Below are positions 52,917-62,370 of a stretch of 64,000 nucleotides of DNA, in pieces (the stretch's first letter is position 1; each line of letters starts with the position of its first letter). The notes below the pieces were generated by a model. The model ran no database searches, was not told the DNA's origin, and saw nothing but the letters and a program-made list of their open reading frames with translations. A program made the translations under genes and the position numbers. This DNA comes from Variovorax sp. OV329 (lineage in GTDB: Bacteria > Pseudomonadota > Gammaproteobacteria > Burkholderiales > Burkholderiaceae_C), in NCBI RefSeq assembly GCF_900114785.1, contig NZ_FOUG01000003.1, forward strand, positions 310,001 through 374,000, written 5' to 3'.

Positions 52917-54146
52917 ATGCCCGTGAACCTTTCCGCCCCCGATCCGGCCTCCCTCTTTGCCGTGCCCGGCGTTCGAATCGGCGTTGCCGAAGCCGGCATC
53001 CGCAAGGCCAACCGCAAGGACCTGACGGTGGTGCTGATCGACGAGGGCGCCGCCGTGGGCGGCGTCTTCACGCAGAACCGTTTCTGCGCCGCGCCGGTGC
53101 AGGTCTGCCGCGAGCACCTGGACAAGAACTTCGGCATCCGCGCCATGCTCATCAACACCGGCAACGCCAACGCCGGCACCGGCGAGGACGGCCTGGCGCG
53201 CACCCGCGCCACCTGCATCGCGCTGGCCCGCCACCTGGAGATCGCGCCCGAACAGGTGCTGCCCTTCTCCACCGGCGTGATCATGGAGCCGCTGCCCATC
53301 GAGCGTATCGAGGCCGGCCTGCCGGCGGCGCTGGCCGACGCCAAGCCCGGCAACTGGGCGCGCGCGGCCGAGGGCATCATGACCACCGACACCCTGCCCA
53401 AGGCCTTCAGCGCCCAGGTGCAGATCGGCGGCGCCACCGTCACCATCAGCGGCATCAGCAAGGGTGCCGGCATGATCCGCCCGAACATGGCCACCATGCT
53501 GGGCTTCATGGCCACCGACGCGCGCATCGACGCGTCGCTGCTGCAGCCGTTGTCGAAGAAGCTGGCCGACGGCTCCTTCAACCGCGTGACCATCGACGGC
53601 GACACCTCCACCAACGATTCCTTCGTGGTGATCGTCACGCAGAAGGCGGCCAATCCCGTCATCGCTTCGCTGGACTCGGCCGACGGCCAGGCGCTGCTGA
53701 AGGCAATGCAGGACGTGGCGCGGCTGCTGGCGCAGGCCATCGTGCGCGACGGCGAAGGCGCCACCAAGTTCATCACCGTGCGCGTGGAAGGCGGCAAGAC
53801 CGACGCCGAATGCCGGCAGGTGGCCTACGCCATCGCCCACTCGCCGCTGGTCAAGACCGCCTTCTTTGCCAGCGACCCGAACCTGGGCCGCATCCTGGCG
53901 GCGGTGGGCTACGCCGGCATCGAGGACCTGGACCAGACCGGCATCGACCTGTACCTGGACGATGTGCACGTGGCGGTCAAGGGTGGGCGCAACCCGGCCT
54001 ACCGCGAGGAAGACGGCCAGCGCGTGATGAAGAAGAGCGAGATCACGGTGCGCGTGGTGCTGGGCCGCGGCAACGCCGCCGACACAGTATGGACCTGCGA
54101 CCTGAGCCACGACTACGTGTCCATCAACGCCGACTACCGTTCCTGA
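52917..54146 (+). CDS. argJ: Bifunctional glutamate N-acetyltransferase/amino-acid acetyltransferase ArgJ
   Basis: 409-residue arginine-biosynthesis enzyme that transfers the acetyl group from N-acetylornithine to glutamate. The self-cleavage site, with nucleophile Thr, is in [38 protein letters not shown] and [16 protein letters not shown] are family motifs. Start after AAGGAGCAAGACG. It is followed by the ATPase and mutT genes. Confidence 0.96.
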   Translation: MPVNLSAPDPASLFAVPGVRIGVAEAGIRKANRKDLTVVLIDEGAAVGGVFTQNRFCAAPVQVCREHLDKNFGIRAMLINTGNANAGTGEDGLARTRATCIALARHLEIAPEQVLPFSTGVIMEPLPIERIEAGLPAALADAKPGNWARAAEGIMTTDTLPKAFSAQVQIGGATVTISGISKGAGMIRPNMATMLGFMATDARIDASLLQPLSKKLADGSFNRVTIDGDTSTNDSFVVIVTQKAANPVIASLDSADGQALLKAMQDVARLLAQAIVRDGEGATKFITVRVEGGKTDAECRQVAYAIAHSPLVKTAFFASDPNLGRILAAVGYAGIEDLDQTGIDLYLDDVHVAVKGGRNPAYREEDGQRVMKKSEITVRVVLGRGNAADTVWTCDLSHDYVSINADYRS

Positions 54147-54157
54147 TTCCACGAGCG

Positions 54158-55033
54158 ATGAACGAGAAATTCGAACACCTGATCGAACGCGCCGAGCAGC
54201 TCATCTCGCGCATCGAATCCATCCTGCCGCAGCCCTTGGCCGCGCCGGCCGACTGGAATGCCTCCATCGCCTGGCGCTACCGCCGCCGCAGCTCCGGCCA
54301 CGGCACGCTGGAGCCGGTGCGTCACGTGGCGACGATGGCGCTGGACGACCTCAGGGAGATCGACCCGCAGAAGGAGAAGATCGAGCGCAACACCCGCCAG
54401 TTCGTGCAGGGCAAGCCGGCCAACAACGTGCTGCTCACGGGCGCGCGCGGCACCGGCAAGTCCTCGCTGATCCGCGCCTGCCTGCACGCCTACGCATCGC
54501 AAGGCCTGCGCCTGATCGAGGTGGACAAGGCCGAGCTGGTGGACCTGCCGGACATCATCGAGGTGGTCTCGCAGCGGCCGGAGAAGTTCATCGTCTTCAG
54601 CGACGACCTGAGCTTCGACGAGGGCGAGCCTGGCTACAAGGCGCTCAAGTCGATCCTGGACGGCTCCATTGCGGCGTCCACGCCCAACGTGCTGATCTAC
54701 GCGACCAGCAACCGGCGGCACCTGCTGCCCGAGTACATGAAGGAGAACCTCAGCTACACCCACACGGAAGATGGCGAGGTGCATCCGGGCGAGGTGATCG
54801 AGGAGAAGATTTCCCTGTCGGAGCGCTTCGGCCTGTGGGTGAGCTTCTACCCCTTCACCCAGGCCGAGTACCTGGCCATCGTGGCGCAGTGGCTGTCGCA
54901 TTTCGGCGCGAATGCGCAGGCCATCGAGGCGGCGCGGCCCGAGGCCCTGGTGTGGGCGCTGGAGCGCGGATCGCGCAGCGGCCGCGTGGCCTACCAGTTC
55001 GCGCGCGACTACACGGGGCGCGCGACGGCATGA
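54158..55033 (+). CDS. DUF815 AAA-type ATPase
   Basis: 291-residue P-loop protein. Walker A GARGTGKSSLIRA and Walker B-like FIVFSDDLSFDEGE are clear, with YATSNRRHLLPEYM (sensor-like) and ISLSERFGLWVSFYPFTQAEYLAIV downstream. DUF815 proteins are widespread in proteobacteria and have no fixed function. The start at 54158 is 11 bp after argJ. It overlaps mutT by 4 bp (ATGA), so the three genes form an operon. Confidence 0.9.
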   Translation: MNEKFEHLIERAEQLISRIESILPQPLAAPADWNASIAWRYRRRSSGHGTLEPVRHVATMALDDLREIDPQKEKIERNTRQFVQGKPANNVLLTGARGTGKSSLIRACLHAYASQGLRLIEVDKAELVDLPDIIEVVSQRPEKFIVFSDDLSFDEGEPGYKALKSILDGSIAASTPNVLIYATSNRRHLLPEYMKENLSYTHTEDGEVHPGEVIEEKISLSERFGLWVSFYPFTQAEYLAIVAQWLSHFGANAQAIEAARPEALVWALERGSRSGRVAYQFARDYTGRATA

Positions 55034-55446
55034 GCGAGCAGGCGCGCAAGCACACCGAGGTCGCGGTCGGCATCCTGATCCGCGCCGACGACGCGCTGCT
55101 GTTGTCCACCCGCCCCGAAGGCAAGCCCTACGCCGGCTACTGGGAGTTCCCGGGCGGCAAGATCGAGGCCGGCGAGACGGTGGAAGAAGCGCTGCGCCGC
55201 GAGTTGCACGAGGAGCTGGGCATCAGCATCGGCGACGCCGAGGTCTGGAGGACCACCGAGCACGATTACCCGCATGCGCTGGTGCGCCTGCACTGGTGCA
55301 AGGTGCGCGAGTGGCAGGGCGAGTTCGAGATGCGCGAAGGCCAGGCCATGCGCTGGCAGCAACTGCCCCTGGACGTGACGCCGGTGCTGCCCGGCGCGAT
55401 GCCGGTGCTGCAATGGCTGGCGGAAGAACGCGGCCTGGCGGCCTGA
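55030..55446 (+). CDS. mutT: NUDIX hydrolase, MutT-like 8-oxo-dGTP diphosphatase
   Basis: 138-residue NUDIX protein. The Nudix box GGKIEAGETVEEALRRELHEELGI is complete (G-x5-E-x7-REUxEExGU). VAVGILIRADDALLLSTRPEGKPYAGYWEFPGG and a C-terminal VLPGAMPVLQWL match MutT, which removes oxidised guanine nucleotides. The ATG overlaps the stop of the ATPase gene. Confidence 0.92.
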   Translation: MSEQARKHTEVAVGILIRADDALLLSTRPEGKPYAGYWEFPGGKIEAGETVEEALRRELHEELGISIGDAEVWRTTEHDYPHALVRLHWCKVREWQGEFEMREGQAMRWQQLPLDVTPVLPGAMPVLQWLAEERGLAA

Positions 55447-55462
55447 GCCGCAGCGCGTTTTT

Positions 55463-55681
55463 TTACTGGACGCGCGGATCGCCGAAGGGCTCGTCGTCCG
55501 GCGGTGCCTCGGTGGGCAGCGTGAATTCCTCGCTGGCCCAGGCGCCCAGGTCGATGCCCTTGCAGCGTGCGCTGCAGAAGGGCCGGTAGGGGTTGCTGGC
55601 CGCGTAGACGCTGTCCTGCCCGCAGGCCGGGCACTTCACGATGCGCGCGGCAAAGCCCTTGTCGTCGGTCGTCACGGCCAC
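55463..55681 (-). CDS. yacG: DNA gyrase inhibitor YacG
   Basis: About 72-residue zinc protein with VKCPACGQDSVYAASNPYRPFCSARCKGIDLGAWASEEF: four Cys (CPxC and CSxRC), then the gyrase-binding tail. A GTG start at 55681 is 1 bp beyond the zapD stop; another GTG at 55675 is equally possible. It ends the pilB-zapD gene string, as in many beta-proteobacteria. Confidence 0.9.
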   Translation of the reverse strand: MAVTTDDKGFAARIVKCPACGQDSVYAASNPYRPFCSARCKGIDLGAWASEEFTLPTEAPPDDEPFGDPRVQ

Positions 55682-55682
55682 C

Positions 55683-56438
55683 TCAGGCGCAGAGCGTGAG
55701 TTCGAATGCGGCTTCGTCGGTGCTCTGGTGCAGCCGGTCGTCCGCTTCATGGCGCATCAGGCGCACCGAGACCATCAGCCGGTTGCCGCTGATCTCGGGG
55801 ATGAGGCCCAGAGAAGGATCGATGCGCAAACGCAGCAGCTGGAAGCTGCGTCCCTGCGGCAGCGTCTGCTGATAGGTGCCGTTGGTGGCAATCACCTTGT
55901 AAGGCACGTCGGCGTCGCGCAGCAGCTTGAGCAGCAGGTACACCGACTCGGCCATGGGCGCTAGCGTGGCGGCCCAGCGCTCGATGTCGGCGCGGCGCGC
56001 GGCCGCGGGGTGGTGCTGCCAGGCGTAGTAGGCGGGCAGGTCGAATTCGCAGGTGCCACCCGGGATGTTGGCGCGGCTGCGGATGCTCATGAGCCATTCG
56101 CTCTCGGTGAGCGCCTGGCCGGCCTTGCCCTGGATGGCGTTGAGCGTGTTGAAGTTGCGCTCGAGCTGCCCGATCACCTGCTCCAGCACCGACTCCGAGA
56201 TGGCCGGGTTGCCGCGGTAGCTGGCGAAGATGGTCTTGTGCTTCTCCAGGTCGCGCATGACGTCGGACTTGAGATCGGCGCGCGCAGACACGTCCATGAT
56301 CTCGAAGATGGTGACCAGCGCGTAGTGGTGGGACAGCGGCGAATCCGCCGGCACCAGCTCGCCCAGGCGGCGGAACAGATGCTCCAGACGCAGGTAGGTC
56401 CGGATGCGTTCGTTGAAGGGGTACTCGTAAAGGATCAC
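55683..56438 (-). CDS. zapD: Cell division protein ZapD
   Basis: 251-residue FtsZ-binding protein (DUF1342) that bundles FtsZ protofilaments. ILYEYPFNERIRTYLRLEHLFRRLGEL opens the all-helical domain and LPAYYAWQHHPAAARRADIERW is central. The C-terminal beta domain has YQQTLPQGRSFQLLRLRIDPSLGLIPEISGNRLMVSVRLMR. Full family length, followed directly by yacG. Confidence 0.95.
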   Translation of the reverse strand: MILYEYPFNERIRTYLRLEHLFRRLGELVPADSPLSHHYALVTIFEIMDVSARADLKSDVMRDLEKHKTIFASYRGNPAISESVLEQVIGQLERNFNTLNAIQGKAGQALTESEWLMSIRSRANIPGGTCEFDLPAYYAWQHHPAAARRADIERWAATLAPMAESVYLLLKLLRDADVPYKVIATNGTYQQTLPQGRSFQLLRLRIDPSLGLIPEISGNRLMVSVRLMRHEADDRLHQSTDEAAFELTLCA

Positions 56439-56489
56439 GCGGCTCCGTTTCCAGTCGAGGTCATCATAGCTTCCCGAATGGCGGCTGGT

Positions 56490-57092
56490 TCAATTGCTGC
56501 TGCTGCCGGTCCACAGCCGCCACAGTTGGCGCACCTCGTCTTCGAGTTGCGCGAGGCTCAGATTCTCGTTGTAAATCACCGCATCGGCAGCACCCCGGCG
56601 CAATGGCCTGCCCGCCTGCTGGGCGATGACGGCGCGCACCGCGTCGGGCTCCCACGCGGAGCGGGCGACGACTCGTTGCAATTGAATCTCTTCGCTTGCA
56701 TCGACCACCAGCACCCGGTCGACGATCGCGCGCCAGCGGCGGGACTCGACCAGCAGCGGTACGTCGAACACGACCAGCGCGCCGGTGGCTGCCTCGGCCT
56801 GCCGCTCGCACTCCTGGCCGATGAGCGGATGCAGGATGGACTCCAGCTTGCGCTTGGCCTGCGGGTCGCCGAAGACCACCGCGCGCATCTGCGCACGGTC
56901 GAGGCTGCCATCGGCCGCGACCATCTGCTCACCGAAGGCCGCGCCGATCGCCGGCATGGCACCGCCACCCGGGCCGGCCAGGGCGCGCGCGATGGCATCG
57001 GTGTCGATCAGGCTCGCGCCATGGCCCACGAGCATGGCGGCCACGGTGCTCTTTCCGCTGCCGATGCCACCGGTCAGGCCGATGCGTCGCAT
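56490..57092 (-). CDS. coaE: Dephospho-CoA kinase
   Basis: 200-residue kinase for the last step of coenzyme A synthesis. P-loop GLTGGIGSGKSTVAAML, then DTDAIARALAGPGGGAMPAI, HPLIGQECERQ and the adenine-side VVFDVPLLVES are all in place. It lies 13 bp after the prepilin peptidase gene and before zapD. Confidence 0.96.
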   Translation of the reverse strand: MRRIGLTGGIGSGKSTVAAMLVGHGASLIDTDAIARALAGPGGGAMPAIGAAFGEQMVAADGSLDRAQMRAVVFGDPQAKRKLESILHPLIGQECERQAEAATGALVVFDVPLLVESRRWRAIVDRVLVVDASEEIQLQRVVARSAWEPDAVRAVIAQQAGRPLRRGAADAVIYNENLSLAQLEDEVRQLWRLWTGSSSN

Positions 57093-57105
57093 GACGGAGA
57101 AAGGC

Positions 57106-58071
57106 TCAGGGCGCGAGCGCGCCCAGGGGGAAGGCGAAGGGGATCCATTGGCGCACAGTATCGGGCCCCAGCGCCAGGCAGACGAGCCCGGCCCCGGCCA
57201 GGAAGGGGCCGAAGGAAATCGGAATGTCCTTGTGCTTGAGCTTGCCGGCCACCAGCAGGATCGAGCCGAGCACCGCGCCCACCACCGAGGACACCAGCAC
57301 GATGGCGATCAGGTAGTCGGCGCCCAGCCAGGCGCCCATGGCGGCCAGCAGCTTGAAGTCCCCGTAGCCCATGCCTTCCTTGCCCGTGGCCAGGCGGTAG
57401 GCGTGATAGATCAGCCACAGGGCCAGGTAGCCGAACACCACGCCCCACACCGCCGACTTGAGTGCAACGCCAGTCAGCCCGGTCGCCGCGCCGATCAGGC
57501 CCAGCCACAGCAGCATGTAGTTGAGCGAGTCGGGCAGGTACTGCGTGTCCAGGTCGATGAGGAACTGGCAGATCAGCAGGGCCGCGAAGGCCGCCCACAG
57601 CGCGCCCGCCGGCGACAGGCCGTAGCGCCAGGCGCACAGCGCGAAGAAGGCGCCGGTGACCAGTTCCACGATCGGGTAGCGCGGGCTGATCGGCGTCTTG
57701 CACGAGCCGCAGCGGCCACGCAGGAAGAGGTAGCTGAGCACCGGCACGTTCTGGTACCAGCGCACCGGCGCGCCGCAGTGGCCGCAGCGCGATGCCGGGC
57801 GCGACAGGTTGAAGGGGGGCAGGGCGTCGAGGGTCCTGGCGGCCTCGTCGGCCGCGGCTTCCAGGGCGGGCGGCGTGTTCGCCTTGGGACCGAACACGAG
57901 GCTCCACAGCGAGGGAATGCCTTCCACCCTGGCCAGGTTGCCCACTGCGTCGCCCAGCCACTGCCGGTACATCATGACCGGCGTGCGGTAGACCACCACG
58001 TTCAGGAAACTGCCCACGAGCAGGCCCAGGACGCCGGCCAATGCGGCGTCGAACCCCTGCGAGACGAACAT
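57106..58071 (-). CDS. pilD: Prepilin peptidase/N-methyltransferase PilD
   Basis: 321-residue membrane aspartyl protease that cleaves and methylates prepilins. N-terminal GLLVGSFLNVVVYRTPVMMYRQW, two CxxC pairs (SRCGHCGAP, GSCKTP), and the catalytic Asp residues in FLIDLDTQYLPD and the GxGD motif GYGDFKLLAAMGAWLG. About eight membrane helices. An insert between the N-terminal helix and the Cys region is longer than in E. coli. Overlaps pilC by one base. Confidence 0.95.
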   Translation of the reverse strand: MFVSQGFDAALAGVLGLLVGSFLNVVVYRTPVMMYRQWLGDAVGNLARVEGIPSLWSLVFGPKANTPPALEAAADEAARTLDALPPFNLSRPASRCGHCGAPVRWYQNVPVLSYLFLRGRCGSCKTPISPRYPIVELVTGAFFALCAWRYGLSPAGALWAAFAALLICQFLIDLDTQYLPDSLNYMLLWLGLIGAATGLTGVALKSAVWGVVFGYLALWLIYHAYRLATGKEGMGYGDFKLLAAMGAWLGADYLIAIVLVSSVVGAVLGSILLVAGKLKHKDIPISFGPFLAGAGLVCLALGPDTVRQWIPFAFPLGALAP

Positions 58072-59300
58072 CAGACGACCTGGCCGAGCTTGAAGATGGG
58101 CAGGTACATCGACACCACGATGCCGCCGATGATCACGCCCAGGAACACGATGATGATCGGCTCCATCAGGCTGGACAGGCCCGCCACCATGTCATCGACT
58201 TCCTGCTCGTAGAAGTCGGCCGCCTTGCCCAGCATGTGGTCGATGGAGCCCGACTCCTCGCCGATGGCCGTCATCTGCAGCACCATCGAGGGGAAGAGGT
58301 TGGCGTTGGTCATCGCGCTGGTCAGGCTGGTGCCGGTGGACACCTCCTGCTGGATCTTGCTGGTAGCAAGCGCATACACAGAGTTGCCCGAGGCACCGCC
58401 CACCGAATCCAGCGCTTCGACCAGCGGCACGCCGGCGGCGAACATGGTGGCCAGTGTGCGGGTCCAGCGTGCGATGCAGGACTTCTCGATCAGGGCGCCG
58501 AAGATCGGCACCCGCAGCATCAGCCGGTCCATGACCTGCTGCATGCGCTCGTTGCGCTTCCAGGCCTGGAAGAAGAAGTAGGTGCCGCCGCCCACGACGC
58601 CGAAGATCAGCCACCAGTAGGAGACGAAGAATTCGCTCATGCCCATCACGAAGAGCGTGGGTGCGGGCAAGTCGGCGCCGAAGGAGGTGAACACCTGCTT
58701 GAAGGCAGGGATCACGAAGATCATGATGATCGCCACGACCACGAAGGCCACCACCACCACGGAGGTGGGGTACATCAGGGCCGACTTGATCTTGGACTTG
58801 ATCGCCTCGGTCTTCTCCATGTAGGTGGCCAGGCGGTCCAGCAGGTCTTCCAGGATACCGGCCGCTTCACCCGCTTCCACCAGGTTGCAGTAGAGGCTGT
58901 CGAAGTACTTGGGGAACTTGCGGAAGGCAGACGACAGCGAGGTACCGGTCTCGACGTCCGCGCGGATGTCGTTGAGCAGCTTGCCGACGCTCGGGTTGGC
59001 ATTGCCGCGGCCCACGATGTCGAAGGACTGCAGCAGGGGCACGCCGGCCTTCATCATGGTGGCCAGCTGGCGGGTGAAGATCGCGATGTCCTTGGGCTTG
59101 ATCGACTTGCCCGAGCGCATCTTCTTCTTCTTGATCTTGGTCGTCAGCACGCCCTGGCGGCGCAGCGAGGCCATGACCTGGTTCTCGCCGGAGGCTCGGA
59201 CCTCGCCGCGAACGATCTTGCCGTTGCGGTCCTTGCCCTCCCATTCGTAGAGGTATTCCTGGTGCGAAGTGGGTCGACGGGACGATGCTGCGGTGGCCAT
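58071..59300 (-). CDS. pilC: Type IV pilus inner-membrane platform protein PilC
   Basis: 409-residue GspF-domain protein. Two homologous halves each hold GspF features: FTRQLATMMKAGVPLLQSFDIV and WTRTLATMFAAGVPLVEALDSVGG. Three membrane helices (KSALMYPTSVVVVAFVVVAIIMIFVIP, WWLIFGVVGGGTYFFF, IIIVFLGVIIGGIVVSMYLP). It links the PilB ATPase to pilus growth. Confidence 0.96.
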   Translation of the reverse strand: MATAASSRRPTSHQEYLYEWEGKDRNGKIVRGEVRASGENQVMASLRRQGVLTTKIKKKKMRSGKSIKPKDIAIFTRQLATMMKAGVPLLQSFDIVGRGNANPSVGKLLNDIRADVETGTSLSSAFRKFPKYFDSLYCNLVEAGEAAGILEDLLDRLATYMEKTEAIKSKIKSALMYPTSVVVVAFVVVAIIMIFVIPAFKQVFTSFGADLPAPTLFVMGMSEFFVSYWWLIFGVVGGGTYFFFQAWKRNERMQQVMDRLMLRVPIFGALIEKSCIARWTRTLATMFAAGVPLVEALDSVGGASGNSVYALATSKIQQEVSTGTSLTSAMTNANLFPSMVLQMTAIGEESGSIDHMLGKAADFYEQEVDDMVAGLSSLMEPIIIVFLGVIIGGIVVSMYLPIFKLGQVV

Positions 59301-59323
59301 GGATTCTTCTCCGGTGCGCCGTG

Positions 59324-61057
59324 TTATTCGTTGGTGACTGCCACCACTTCTTCAAGTGATGTCAGGCCCTGCATGACTTTCTGCAGGCCCGATTGGCGCA
59401 GGGTTCGCACGCCTTCGGCCTCGGACTGCTTGGCGATGTCGAGCGCGCTGCCGTCGCGCAGGATGATCTCCTGGATCTTCTCGGTGATCGGCATCACCTG
59501 GTAGATGCCTACCCGGCCCTTGTAGCCACCGTTGCAGGCCGAGCAGCCGACCGCGCGGTAGGGCTTCCAGGTGCCGTTGAGATCGCTGGCCTTGTAGCCG
59601 GCGTCCAAAAGGGCTTCGCGCGGCACGTCGTGCACCTCGCGGCAAACCATGCACAGCCGGCGCGCCAGGCGCTGGGCGGTGATCAGGATCACGCTGGACG
59701 CGATGTTGAAGGGCGCGATGCCCATGTTGCGCATGCGGGTGAGCGTGGTGGGCGCGTCGTTGGTGTGCAGCGTGGAAAGCACCAGGTGGCCGGTCTGCGC
59801 GGCCTTGATGGAGATGTCGGCGGTTTCCAGGTCGCGGATTTCACCCACCATGATGATGTCCGGGTCCTGGCGCAGGAAGGCGCGCAGTGCCGCCGCGAAG
59901 GTCAGGCCCGCCCGCTCGTTCACGTTGACCTGGTTGACCCCTGGCAGGTTGATTTCCGAGGGGTCTTCCGCCGTGGCGATGTTCACGCCCGGCTTGTTCA
60001 GCAGGTTCAGGCAGGTGTAGAGGGACACCGTCTTGCCCGAGCCGGTCGGGCCGGTGACCAGCACCATGCCATAGGGGCGGCCGATGGCGGACAGCAGGCG
60101 CTCTTTTTCGGTCGCGTCGTAGCCCAGCGCATCGATGCCCAGGCGGGCGCTGCTGGGGTCGAGAATACGGATCACGATCTTCTCGCCGAACAGCGTCGGC
60201 AAGGTGCTCACGCGGAAGTCGATCACACGCTCCGGGCCGATCTTGAGCTTCATCCGGCCGTCCTGCGGGATGCGCTTCTCGGAAATGTCCAGGCGCGAGA
60301 TCACCTTGATGCGCGAGGCCAGCTTTTCCTTGATGACCACCGGCGGGGTGGCCACTTCGCGCAGTTCGCCGTCGACGCGGAAGCGCACGCGGTAGTTGTG
60401 CTCGTAGGGCTCGAAGTGGATGTCCGAGGCCCGCATGCTGAAGGCGTCCAGCAGCATCTTGTGCAGGAAGCGCACCACCGGCGCGTCTTCCACCTCGGCG
60501 CTGGCCTGCTCGTTGCTCTCGGGCGTCTCGGCAGCGGAGTCGTCGAACTCGAACTCCACACCGACGATGCTGTCGATGGTTTCGGAGGCGCTCACCGCCG
60601 CCGCCTCGATCATGCGCGACAGCTTGTCGTACTCGGCGATGACCCAGTCCACGCCCATCTGCGAGGCGAACTTGATCTTCTCCACCGCCTGCTGGTCCGA
60701 CGGGTCGGCCGTGGCCACGATCAGGCGGTTGTTGCGCTTGCTCAGGACCACGATGCGGTAGGCCTGGCACATCTTGGGGTCGAGCAGGTCCTTGGGCAGG
60801 CGCTGCGAATCGACCGCGTCGAGGTCGAGCAGGGGTGCGCCGAAGGCGCTCGAGAGGGTGTGGGCGAGGTCGGCCGGCGACACGGCGCCCGAGCCCGTCA
60901 GCTCTGCGATGAAGCTGCTGCGTGAACTCTGCGACTTCTGGTAGATCTCCTCGGCGACCTTGGCCTGGAGCTTTCCTGCAGAAATGAGCGCACGCGCCAA
61001 CCCCGGCAGTGCGACAGGCGCGTTGTCCTTAGCGAGGGGTTCCGCAGCAGCAGCCAT
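59324..61057 (-). CDS. pilB: Type IV pilus assembly ATPase PilB
   Basis: 577-residue extension ATPase. N-terminal GspE/MshEN domain (LPGLARALISAGKLQ, LSSAFGAPLLDLDAVD), Walker A GPTGSGKTVSLYTCL, Asp box TAEDPSEINLPGVNQVNVN, Walker B-like DPDIIMVGEIRDLETADI, His box GHLVLSTLHTNDA, and a zinc tetra-Cys near the end (CMVCREV, CSACNGGYKGR). Full length, first gene of the pilB-C-D operon. Confidence 0.97.
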   Translation of the reverse strand: MAAAAEPLAKDNAPVALPGLARALISAGKLQAKVAEEIYQKSQSSRSSFIAELTGSGAVSPADLAHTLSSAFGAPLLDLDAVDSQRLPKDLLDPKMCQAYRIVVLSKRNNRLIVATADPSDQQAVEKIKFASQMGVDWVIAEYDKLSRMIEAAAVSASETIDSIVGVEFEFDDSAAETPESNEQASAEVEDAPVVRFLHKMLLDAFSMRASDIHFEPYEHNYRVRFRVDGELREVATPPVVIKEKLASRIKVISRLDISEKRIPQDGRMKLKIGPERVIDFRVSTLPTLFGEKIVIRILDPSSARLGIDALGYDATEKERLLSAIGRPYGMVLVTGPTGSGKTVSLYTCLNLLNKPGVNIATAEDPSEINLPGVNQVNVNERAGLTFAAALRAFLRQDPDIIMVGEIRDLETADISIKAAQTGHLVLSTLHTNDAPTTLTRMRNMGIAPFNIASSVILITAQRLARRLCMVCREVHDVPREALLDAGYKASDLNGTWKPYRAVGCSACNGGYKGRVGIYQVMPITEKIQEIILRDGSALDIAKQSEAEGVRTLRQSGLQKVMQGLTSLEEVVAVTNE

Positions 61058-61150
61058 TCAAGGGATCGTAAAAAGAGTCACTAATTGATTCTTGATCATC
61101 GCTGATCGACTCCGGGGCGTAAACCGCCGGCCTTGCTCGGATCGCGCAAC

Positions 61151-61172
61151 ATTTGGCACTACAACGCCAAAT
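61151..61172 (-). promoter_or_regulatory. Perfect inverted repeat upstream of pilB
   Basis: ATTTGGC (61151-61157) and GCCAAAT (61166-61172) flank an 8-bp centre, 94 bp before the pilB start. It is a likely operator for the pilus assembly operon; it does not fit the sigma54 -24/-12 pattern. Confidence 0.5.
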
Positions 61173-61399
61173 CTGTCCCGGAGAATGAAGACCTTTGACC
61201 CACAGAGGCAGTCAATGCGCCCGAGCTTTCAAAAGGATAGCGCACAAGGGGCGGGACGGACCCGCCGCCGAAGGGCCATTCCCCCAGGTGTTGACTCTGC
61301 GCCACGTTTGTCCGCAAGTGCAGTCCGGATGGATTAATCAGAAAGCTTTGCCGGGCCGGAAAGCCGGGGCGGGGCATTTGCACCCCATGCCCCGCCGGC

Positions 61400-61440
61400 C
61401 AAAGAAAAAGGCCAGCTGTCCGGATGGAAAGCTGGCCTTC
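61400..61440 (-). terminator. Terminator downstream of tRNA-Lys
   Basis: Minus strand: GGCCAGCT (61437-61430) pairs with AGCTGGCC (61417-61410), followed by TTTTTCTTT. It begins just past the tRNA 3' end. Confidence 0.88.
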
Positions 61441-61448
61441 TGTATTGT

Positions 61449-61524
61449 TGGTGGGCCCTGAGTGACTCGAACACTCGACCTACGGATTAAGAGTCCGCTG
61501 CTCTACCAACTGAGCTAAGAGCCC
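61449..61524 (-). tRNA. tRNA-Lys(CUU)
   Basis: 76-nt cloverleaf with encoded CCA: acceptor GGGCTCT/AGGGCCC (one U-G pair), D arm GCTC-AGTTGGTA-GAGC, anticodon stem GCGGA/TCCGT with loop CTCTTAA (anticodon CUU), T arm GAGTG-TTCGAGT-CACTC. No intron. Confidence 0.95.
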
Positions 61525-61815
61525 CCGAAATCATTGCTGGTTTCAGGCAATCCAAAAATTATAGCACAAGCAATTGGCGCCATCCAGGGCGGGGCAGCGA
61601 ATGCTGCGTTTTCGTGCGCGCTGCCGTCTCGACCGGCCCGGACGCCGGTGACTACACCAAAGGTTTTCATCTTTCGCCCTGTGCATGCGGCGGTGCGTTG
61701 CGAGCCCGCAGCAATCCGCGAAATAGTCTCCAAAGTGTGAACTCTTTCTCCGCCGAGTGCCGCGGGCCGAACCTAGGATGCAACCCGGCTCAGCAAGAAA
61801 AAACAGGTCAAGCCA

Positions 61816-62118
61816 ATGCATTTCGTACGCATCTCCCGCGCCGCTCTCGTCCTCGCCCTCGGGGCTGCAAGCTTTGTCGCCAGTGCGCAGATCCATCGCT
61901 GCAAGGACGACAAGGGACAGACCATCCTGTCGGACCGCCCGTGCGCCACCGCCGATGCCGCGGTTCAGCAGGGCAGCAGCGGCAGCAATGCGGGTGCGGT
62001 CGACCGCATTGCGGCCCCGCAGATGGTCAACGTCCGCATGCGCGACATGTCCGCCCAATACGACTTCATTCCCGACCAGGCAACGCGATCCACTGCCGGC
62101 AGCCGCCCGGGCAAGTGA
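61816..62118 (+). CDS. DUF4124 domain-containing exported protein
   Basis: 100-residue protein. Signal peptide (MHFVRISRAALVLALGAASFVASA) followed by the DUF4124 motif QIHRCKDDKGQTILSDRPC, with two Cys that may pair in the periplasm, then a Ser/Gly/Ala linker. Function of the family is unknown. Stand-alone gene between tRNA-Lys and the porin. Confidence 0.82.
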   Translation: MHFVRISRAALVLALGAASFVASAQIHRCKDDKGQTILSDRPCATADAAVQQGSSGSNAGAVDRIAAPQMVNVRMRDMSAQYDFIPDQATRSTAGSRPGK

Positions 62119-62370
62119 GGCGAAGCGGCCGATCGTGGCCGCGGCCAATACAGCTGTTTGAATGCCTGCCGGCCCGGATGCGGCCGGCGCCTCGGCTCCC
62201 CAGTCTCCTCCGAATTTCCTCGCGCTTCTCCGCGGCCATGCCGCTGCGACATATCTAAAAGTGCGCCGGCTGCGTAGCGGCCAGCCGCCCTCGCGGGAAT
62301 AGTCCGGATCCGCCGCTGCTGCGCGAGCAGCGGCGTGCCTTCCAGACAAATCGAACGAGGAGATAAACCC

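Noticed and set aside
61149..61172. Sigma54 promoter before pilB (TTGGCAC)
   Set aside because: No GC/TTGC element at the -12 spacing; the sequence is better read as a palindrome.
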